Assembly (NCBI RefSeq): GCF_040436345.1
Contig: NC_133221.1
Span: forward strand, 31,323,589-31,387,588
Length of the DNA: 64,000 nucleotides
From: Pagrus major
Lineage: Eukaryota > Chordata > Actinopteri > Spariformes > Sparidae
Direction: 5' to 3'
Shown in pieces: positions 61,201-64,000 of the stretch (within the stretch, counting starts at the first letter, position 1; each line of letters begins with the position of its first letter). The notes under the pieces are model-generated. The model had not been told where the DNA came from. It made no database searches and saw nothing but the letters and a program-made list of their open reading frames with translations. A program made the translations under genes and the position numbers.

Positions 61201-64000
61201 AGTTGCCAGCAAGGTATGGCATATGATTGAATTTCTTTATTCTGACAACATTTCTTTAGAAGCTCACAATTGCCTTGATTTTTATAATGCAACAAATATC
61301 TTACATTTCTTGCATCTCTAACATTTGATGCTGTTAATATCTATGTTTTTAAATCCTGTTTCAATGCTGATATTTCTGGTTCAAGGTTGAGCCAGGGCTG
61401 AGCCCAGAGACCAGTCAGGTGAAGTTCATCCCCCGGGAGACGGGGCCTTACCAGGTTGAATTGACCTATGATGGAGTGCCAATCCCTGGATCACCCTTCA
61501 ATCCTACAGCTTACCCTGTCTCAGATCCCTCCAAGGTCAGTCACAGTTACTGTCAATGTATGAAAAAATCTATGACATATAAATTAATTTCAAAGTAATT
61601 TTGTCGCTGACGCACTTGAAGGCATTAATCATTTATCTCTGTCCCTTCTTGCCTCTCCTGTCAGGTACGCTGCTCTGGCCCAGGCTTGGAGCGTGCCAAG
61701 GTCGGGGAAAAAGGGGAATTCATTGTGGACTGTACCAACGCTGGCCCAGCTGATCTGACCATCGAGATCATCTCGGACAGCGGCACTGAGGCCGAGGTTC
61801 ACATACAGGACAATGGAGACGGGACATACACAATCACCTACATCCCTCTCTACCCTGGCTCATACACTCTCACCATCCGCTACGGTGGCCAGGATGTGCC
61901 CAACTTCCCCGCTCGGCTCAACGTGGAGCCTGCAGTGGACGCCAGTGGGGTGCGTGTGTTCGGACCAGGAGTGGAGGGCAAAGGTAAATTACCTGCTGCA
62001 TACTTCAGATGTGGTTTTATGTTCAAACAATATGTGGTATCATGGCTGATGCTGGCCTTAGTAAACAGACCGGGTATCACATTAAACATTTATTTGTCAA
62101 TACCATTTTAACACAGCACAGCTATCCCTGACCTCATGGAGCCCTACATAAAAAAATGAGTTCCACAAAGTGTGGTGTACAGATTTAGTACTGGTGTTGG
62201 ATTGGTGCATCCCTCAGTGTAATCTAAGCCTTTACAAGCTCACAGACACTTCACCTACATGCTGTACGTTCCCTGTCCTTTTTTTAGGTGTTTTCCGTGA
62301 GGCGACGACCGACTTTACTGTGGACGCTCGTGCTCTCACACAGACTGGAGGCGACCATGTCAAAACCCTCATCAGCAACCCGTCTGGCAGCCGTACAGAC
62401 GCCCTGATCACCGACCTGCGAGATGGCACCTACAGTGTAGAGTACACTCCCTATGAGGAGGGTGAGTTCAAATGTCACGCCGTGTGCGGAATTTGTAGGT
62501 TTGTTATTGGATTCTCCGTTTCATGAGTTTGGATTGGTGCTCATATTGTGTGTATGCTTTAGGCCCACACAGTGTGGAGGTTTGCTATGAGGGATCTCCA
62601 GTGCCTAAAAGTCCATTCCGTGTTGCCGTCACTGAAGGCTGTGATCCAGCTCGTGTTCGTGTGCATGGTCCTGGCCTGAAATGCGGTACCACCAATAAGC
62701 CCAACAAGTTTACAGTGGAAACCCGGTAAGTGAACAAAACATTGACTTGGAAGAGTTCAAGGTGGACAGCGCAGATGTCACTGAGGTGTTTCCTTCTTTT
62801 TTTTTATGTCCATCATTCCCCCTGCAGAGGAGCAGGTACAGGTGGTCTTGGTCTGGCAATGGAGGGTCCATCAGAGGCCAAAATGTCCTGCACTGATAAC
62901 AAGGATGGCAGCTGCAGTGTGGAGTACATCCCATACGAGCCTGGCACATACAACCTCAACGTCACCTATGGAGGACAACCCATCAAAGGTGGGAAAGATA
63001 AAAAAAACATTTCCAGATTACTGTCAGATGTTTAACATTAATTTAGCACTGATCTGGTTCCATTCTATCCCACATTAAAAGTGTGGTTCCTTTTCCTGAG
63101 TGCACAGGAGTACAGTGAATATACCTCTGTTGCCTCTCAGCAGCTCAGGTCTGACAGTGTAAAGATGGGAACAATGAGAGAGGGTTTCTCATATGATGAA
63201 GTTTATAAAACTTAACTATGTAAGCTTGTAAACTGCTAGGACACTTTAGAAGACATTTAAAAAAAGAACTTTCTGACCTTTTGTCCATGCAGGTAGTCCA
63301 TTCTCGGTGCCAGTCAGTGACACAGTGGACAGTACCAAGGTGAAGTGTCAGGGTCCAGGCCTGGGCAACAATGTCAGGGCCAACATTCCTCAGGCATTCA
63401 CAGTAGATGCCTCTAAAGCTGGCGTGGCCCCCCTGCAGGTCCGCGTACAAGGACCCAAAGGTAAGTGTGTGTTCCAGTGTTTCTTAAGCATCTCTATTTG
63501 TGATAAATGCATGGGTATAAAAACAAATCCTAAGCAAGAATTACAACACTTAACTTCCTTCTGTTTCTGTGTTTGTATGTGCGTGTGTCTGTGTTTGTGT
63601 GTCTGTTTCTGTGTGTGCTTGTGTTTGTGTGCTTGTGTAGGTGTGGTGGAGCCTGTGGAAGTGGTGGATAACGGTGACCAGACTCACACAGTCAACTATG
63701 TTCCCACCAGAGAGGGACCATATTCCATTAATGTATTGTACGCTGATGAGGAGATACCGCGCAGGTAACACACTAAAGCACACATCAACATTATCCAACA
63801 ATCTCTGTATTTGTTCCTCCTCAGTTTGTGTTTGTGTTTATGCAGTTTCTCCTCTCACCCTCTGTCAGCCCCTACAAGGTGAAGGTGCTTCCCACCCATG
63901 ATGCCAGTAAGGTGCGTGCCAGCGGACCCGGCCTCAACACCACTGGGGTGCCCGCATCTCTGCCCGTTGAGTTCACCATTGATGCTAAAGACGCAGGCGA
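34815..64000 (+). CDS. filamin A, 28 coding exons, 3' end beyond window
   Basis: Filamin A is a cytoplasmic homodimer that crosslinks F-actin into orthogonal networks, links them to integrins and other membrane proteins, and acts as a signalling scaffold. Joining 28 exons (every junction GT-AG and in phase) gives 1,484 codons, read in the order CH1 (about 44-149), CH2 (about 167-270) and Ig-like repeats R1-R8 (about 281-1071). These are followed by R10 (1072-1165), R11 (1166-1266), R12 (1267-1359), R13 (1360-1455) and the start of R14. The N-terminal extension before [19 protein letters not shown] is FLNA-like: FLNB starts closer to MPVTEKD and FLNC has a different leader. Repeat sequences are closest to FLNA throughout. 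The start is ATG 34,815 with A at -3. The repeat equivalent to human R9 is missing. Rod 2, both hinges and the dimerising last repeat lie outside. Assignment to flna rather than flnb/flnc is confident; a teleost duplicate label is not resolved. Confidence 0.95.
35185..37625. other. flna intron 1, first part
   Basis: No exon. It holds a compound (CA)n-(GA)n microsatellite at 35,730-35,784 and two perfect AP-1 sites at 36,594-36,629. Confidence 0.6.
36594..36629. promoter_or_regulatory. paired AP-1 sites
   Basis: TGACTCA at 36,594-36,600 and TGAGTCA at 36,623-36,629, both perfect TRE sequences, lie 22 bases apart in intron 1. They may mark an intronic enhancer. Confidence 0.35.
37626..38290. 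repeat. 27-bp minisatellite with higher-order structure
   Basis: About 24 copies of a 27-base unit built around CCTAGACCTGACCAAG plus TATATTTGTTC. Variants alternate CCTAGACCTGACC and CCTAAACCTAACC. A distinctive variant (CCTCACC followed by a T-run and CCAG, then an ACATG-containing unit) recurs at 37,646, 37,914 and 38,128, giving higher-order periods of 268 and 214 bases. Because 27 is a multiple of three, both strands show long open frames (FPRPDQVYL and VRSREQIYL units); these are products of periodicity, not genes. Confidence 0.95.
38291..40474. other. flna intron 1, middle part
   Basis: No exon. A pure (TG)n array of about 37 units is at 39,581-39,654. The rest is unassigned. Confidence 0.55.
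40475..40904 (-). mobile_element. PIF/Harbinger-like non-autonomous element
   Basis: The left end, GGGCCCAGTTGCACCAAC, is mirrored at the right end by GTTGGTGCAACCCAGTCC. Harbinger elements in fish have this GGCC..GGTTGCACCAACT-type terminus. On the minus strand 40,842-40,650 reads [20 protein letters not shown] and then [16 protein letters not shown], which resembles the Myb/SANT-like accessory protein of Harbinger elements, but only about 60 codons remain. A clear 3-bp target duplication was not seen. Confidence 0.55.
42530..42539 (+). promoter_or_regulatory. CArG box in intron 1
   Basis: CCTTTTATGG matches CC(A/T)6GG exactly and has the core used by actin-gene SRF sites. Single sites of this kind are expected by chance; this one is recorded because the host gene is SRF-responsive. 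Confidence 0.3.
42832..42868. repeat. (CA)n microsatellite
   Basis: About 15 CA units with a TA interruption near the end. Confidence 0.9.
42952..43049. repeat. inverted (CA)n / (TG)n pair
   Basis: A CA array at 42,952-42,998 is followed after a 10-base spacer (TTGTCGTGTT) by a TG array to 43,049. The two arms are complementary over about 40 bases, each with a single off-unit base, so the block can fold back or extrude as a cruciform. Confidence 0.85.
43610..44480 (-). mobile_element. decayed LINE fragment
   Basis: On the minus strand a stretch around 44,200-44,260 reads [14 protein letters not shown], the RT motif just before the catalytic box. It is followed by a degraded catalytic region (an A-N-D remnant where YADD is expected, near 44,130). 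Bases 43,610-43,740 resemble the 3' part (an AELLTLIP-like region in most LINE relatives). Frameshifts are everywhere. It is CR1/L2-like and much older than the LINE at 6.7-9.7 kb. Confidence 0.55.
44485..47785. other. flna intron 1, last part
   Basis: No exon is supported. A (TG)n array is at 47,217-47,268, with CT- and CA-rich stretches at 45,000-45,085. Bases immediately before 47,790 form the branch and acceptor region of coding exon 2. Confidence 0.55.
47790..48041 (+). CDS. flna coding exon 2: end of CH1, linker, start of CH2
   Basis: Codes residues 124-208. [20 protein letters not shown] and HYSISMPMW close CH1, an acidic [10 protein letters not shown] linker follows, then [20 protein letters not shown] opens CH2. 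Acceptor CCAG at 47,789. The donor is the first GT of a GT microsatellite. Phase 1 at both ends. Confidence 0.95.
48042..48096. repeat. GT/GC alternating tract at the exon 2 donor
   Basis: The intron begins in an alternating purine-pyrimidine run (GTGTGT..GCACGCGCACGTGTGTG..) of about 54 bases, a Z-DNA-prone composition that includes the 5' splice site. Confidence 0.85.
48123..48159. repeat. perfect 16-bp inverted repeat with 5-base loop
   Basis: TTCATTTCAGCCCCCC (48,123-48,138) is followed by the loop ACAGC and its exact complement, GGGGGGCTGAAATGAA (48,144-48,159). In RNA it would form a very stable hairpin 82 bases after exon 2. Confidence 0.95.
48160..49103. other. flna intron 2 remainder
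   Basis: Nothing beyond unique AT-rich sequence and the acceptor CAG at 49,101-49,103. Confidence 0.6.
49104..49201 (+). CDS. flna coding exon 3: CH2 middle
   Basis: Residues 208-240, [20 protein letters not shown] and [12 protein letters not shown], typical CH2 helix sequence. Starts in phase 1, ends in phase 0 at CAG|GTAAAA. Confidence 0.95.
49202..50254. other. flna intron 3
   Basis: No exon or bounded repeat. A minus-strand 163-codon open frame at 49,735-50,226 has no domain. Confidence 0.55.
50255..50402 (+). CDS. flna coding exon 4: end of CH2, start of R1
   Basis: Residues 241-290. [20 protein letters not shown] and [15 protein letters not shown] end the actin-binding domain; KKARAYGPG opens repeat 1. 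Acceptor TTAG at 50,254, phase 0 to phase 1. Confidence 0.95.
50633..50751 (+). CDS. flna coding exon 5: R1
   Basis: Residues 290-329: [20 protein letters not shown] and [16 protein letters not shown]. Phase 1 to phase 0. The 230-base intron before it holds nothing notable. Confidence 0.95.
50841..50918 (+). CDS. flna coding exon 6: R1
   Basis: Residues 330-355: [20 protein letters not shown] and VTGMHK. A whole-codon exon, so it could be skipped in frame. Confidence 0.95.
51346..51697. mobile_element. hAT-like MITE
   Basis: Ends are TAGGGATGCACGATAT and ATATTGTGCATCCCTA, inverted repeats with one mismatch in 16. The flanking octamers ATGAATTC and ATAACTTA agree at 5 of 8 positions, compatible with an eroded target duplication. 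No coding capacity. Shares the TAGGGATG terminus with the element at 56,016. Confidence 0.65.
52001..52027. repeat. (GTCT)n microsatellite
   Basis: Six and a half GTCT units. Confidence 0.9.
52366..52528 (+). CDS. flna coding exon 7: R1 end, R2 start
   Basis: Residues 356-410: [20 protein letters not shown] ends R1, and [20 protein letters not shown] starts R2. Phase 0 to phase 1. Confidence 0.95.
52797..52997 (+). CDS. flna coding exon 8: R2
   Basis: Residues 410-477: [40 protein letters not shown] and [13 protein letters not shown]. Phase 1 at both ends. Confidence 0.95.
52998..55236. other. flna intron 8
   Basis: Gene-free. Bases 54,215-54,335 end in GTGAATTGGTGCTATACAAA followed by a GATT-rich tail, the typical 3' terminus of a fish L2-type element. 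No other bounded feature. Confidence 0.5.
54215..54335 (+). mobile_element. 3' tail of an L2-type retroelement
   Basis: CTCATTGGAAAGTGTCATGA, GATAACGTTTGTTGTGAATT and GGTGCTATACAAATAATAAT precede ATTGA repeats, matching the conserved end of fish L2-like LINEs and their SINE partners. Confidence 0.55.
55237..55374 (+). CDS. flna coding exon 9: R3
   Basis: Residues 477-523: [20 protein letters not shown] and [20 protein letters not shown]. Phase 1 at both ends. Confidence 0.95.
56016..56880 (+). mobile_element. hAT element with retained BED zinc-finger ORF and perfect TSD
   Basis: Terminal inverted repeats TAGGGATGGGTACC and GGTACCCATCCCTA are flanked on both sides by the identical octamer TGCAGCAT (56,008-56,015 and 56,881-56,888). 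An 8-bp duplication is diagnostic of hAT. Both subterminal regions are packed with GGTACCG/CGGTACC motifs, likely transposase binding sites. At 865 bp it lacks the transposase catalytic and dimerisation domains, so it is an internally deleted, non-autonomous copy. The perfect TSD suggests fairly recent insertion. Confidence 0.93.
56224..56610 (+). CDS. BED-type zinc-finger fragment of a hAT transposase
   Basis: The open frame from [13 protein letters not shown] contains a BED finger: [20 protein letters not shown], then C..H..H spacing in [25 protein letters not shown]. This is the ZBED-like DNA-binding N-terminus of hAT transposases. An alanine-rich low-complexity linker and a DDDND stretch follow, then the frame ends where the deleted transposase core would be. 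Start 56,224 is preferred because [10 protein letters not shown] is the family-like start; another ATG lies two codons upstream. It could be expressed as a short DNA-binding peptide, but no evidence of that is visible. Confidence 0.7.
   Translation: MADRKRSKVWLHFTRIDADSARCNICDAKCKAGHGNTTNLRKHLVKHKILMKADECTIFESRKQAATARPAATVTAAAAAGGSAPAAAGIEGEESGSKIDDDNDSIIIIKCHTVWFLMIVLDFVCYRF
57071..57197 (+). CDS. flna coding exon 10: R3
   Basis: Residues 523-565: [20 protein letters not shown] and [15 protein letters not shown]. Phase 1 to phase 2. Confidence 0.95.
57288..57424 (+). CDS. flna coding exon 11: R3 end, R4
   Basis: Residues 565-611: [20 protein letters not shown] then [20 protein letters not shown]. 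Phase 2 to phase 1. Confidence 0.95.
57536..57732 (+). CDS. flna coding exon 12: R4 end, R5 start
   Basis: Residues 611-676: [40 protein letters not shown], then [10 protein letters not shown]. Phase 1 to phase 0. Confidence 0.95.
57848..57961 (+). CDS. flna coding exon 13: R5
   Basis: Residues 677-714: [20 protein letters not shown] and [19 protein letters not shown] whole-codon exon. Confidence 0.95.
57962..58539. other. flna intron 13 with (GATA)n microsatellite
   Basis: About 12 ATAG units at 58,223-58,272; otherwise unassigned. Confidence 0.85.
58540..58683 (+). CDS. flna coding exon 14: R5
   Basis: Residues 715-762: [20 protein letters not shown] and [19 protein letters not shown] whole-codon exon. 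Confidence 0.95.
58778..58901 (+). CDS. flna coding exon 15: R6
   Basis: Residues 763-804: [20 protein letters not shown] and [16 protein letters not shown]. Phase 0 to phase 1. Confidence 0.95.
59039..59199 (+). CDS. flna coding exon 16: R6
   Basis: Residues 804-857: [20 protein letters not shown] and [10 protein letters not shown], almost identical to mammalian FLNA here. Phase 1 to phase 0. Confidence 0.95.
59303..59393 (+). CDS. flna coding exon 17: R6 end, R7 start
   Basis: Residues 858-888: [20 protein letters not shown] and [10 protein letters not shown]. Phase 0 to phase 1. Confidence 0.95.
59494..59663 (+). CDS. flna coding exon 18: R7
   Basis: Residues 888-944: [20 protein letters not shown] and [20 protein letters not shown]. 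Phase 1 to phase 0. Confidence 0.95.
59664..60598. other. flna intron 18
   Basis: No exon. A short tandem of TTAGCTCA-type units lies at about 60,130-60,165. Confidence 0.55.
60599..60716 (+). CDS. flna coding exon 19: R7 end, R8 start
   Basis: Residues 945-984: [20 protein letters not shown] and [14 protein letters not shown]. Phase 0 to phase 1. Confidence 0.95.
60717..61100. other. flna intron 19
   Basis: Unassigned AT-rich sequence. Confidence 0.6.
61101..61213 (+). CDS. flna coding exon 20: R8
   Basis: Residues 984-1021: [20 protein letters not shown] and [17 protein letters not shown]. Phase 1 to phase 0. Confidence 0.95.
61386..61535 (+). CDS. flna coding exon 21: R8 end
   Basis: Residues 1022-1071: [40 protein letters not shown] and SDPSK, matching the end of human R8. 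A whole-codon exon ending AAG|GTCAGT; the next exon belongs to R10. Confidence 0.95.
61665..61983 (+). CDS. flna coding exon 22: R10 and start of R11
   Basis: Residues 1072-1178: [48 protein letters not shown], then [14 protein letters not shown] complete filamin repeat in one exon, unlike the other repeats here, which are split. Phase 0 to phase 1. Confidence 0.95.
61984..62287. other. flna intron 22
   Basis: Unassigned; no filamin-like reading in any frame. Confidence 0.65.
62288..62461 (+). CDS. flna coding exon 23: R11
   Basis: Residues 1178-1236: [20 protein letters not shown] and [15 protein letters not shown]. The ALTQTGG stretch favours FLNA over FLNB. Phase 1 at both ends. Confidence 0.95.
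62563..62725 (+). CDS. flna coding exon 24: R11 end, R12 start
   Basis: Residues 1236-1290: [40 protein letters not shown] and [10 protein letters not shown]. Phase 1 to phase 2. Confidence 0.95.
62828..62988 (+). CDS. flna coding exon 25: R12
   Basis: Residues 1290-1344: [20 protein letters not shown] and [20 protein letters not shown]. Phase 2 to phase 1. Confidence 0.95.
62989..63292. other. flna intron 25
   Basis: Unassigned. Confidence 0.6.
63293..63460 (+). CDS. flna coding exon 26: R12 end, R13 start
   Basis: Residues 1344-1400: [20 protein letters not shown] and [17 protein letters not shown]. Phase 1 at both ends. Confidence 0.95.
63641..63764 (+). CDS. flna coding exon 27: R13
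   Basis: Residues 1400-1441: [20 protein letters not shown] and [15 protein letters not shown]. The acceptor tract is GT-rich rather than CT-rich (TTGTGTAG). Phase 1 to phase 2. Confidence 0.93.
63869..64000 (+). CDS. flna coding exon 28: R13 end, R14 start (cut by window edge)
   Basis: Residues 1441-1484: [20 protein letters not shown] and [20 protein letters not shown]. No donor is reached before the window ends. Confidence 0.93.

Overview
The window reads as nuclear DNA from a teleost fish. It carries a vertebrate-type split gene (filamin A) in small GT-AG exons. The rest is fish-like intergenic and intronic sequence: dense CA/GT microsatellites, an L2-clade LINE, a DIRS-like tyrosine-recombinase retrotransposon, hAT and Harbinger-type DNA elements, tRNA-derived SINEs, and a broken SWIM/YqaJ-nuclease gene of a kind I associate with fish genomes.

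Layout. Bases 1-24,200 hold no intact host gene that I can support. They contain mobile-element relics: an unnamed interspersed repeat at 757-1237 with an inverted copy at 17,178-17,766, a decayed SWIM/YqaJ gene at 4,190-6,345, a 5'-truncated L2-like LINE on the minus strand at about 6,700-9,690, and a nested stack at 20,464-24,012 with a SINE and a DIRS-like element inside an older repeat. Bases 24,960-25,990 are CpG-rich, with a perfect CRE and two perfect CArG boxes. This is my best candidate for the filamin promoter and untranslated first exon, about 9 kb upstream of the start codon. Bases 26,000-34,500 are again gene-free, with a SINE, a 165-bp TTAA-flanked foldback MITE and an interspersed repeat.

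From 34,815 to the right edge lies flna on the plus strand, in 28 coding exons and running off the window. All junctions keep frame and give 1,484 codons: two calponin-homology domains (actin binding), then Ig-like filamin repeats R1-R8, R10-R13 and the start of R14. The repeat matching human R9 is absent: the exon ending R8 splices directly to the exon encoding R10 across a 129-bp intron. Intron 1 is 12.6 kb and holds a 27-bp minisatellite with higher-order structure, a Harbinger-like MITE, a LINE relic and long CA/TG arrays. Later introns carry two hAT elements; one (56,016-56,880) still has its BED zinc-finger ORF, 14-bp terminal inverted repeats and a perfect 8-bp target-site duplication.

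Filamin A is a large dimeric actin crosslinker and scaffold, and it is the only host protein-coding gene I can defend here. Family assignments rest on recognition of motifs and remembered protein families; no database search was possible.
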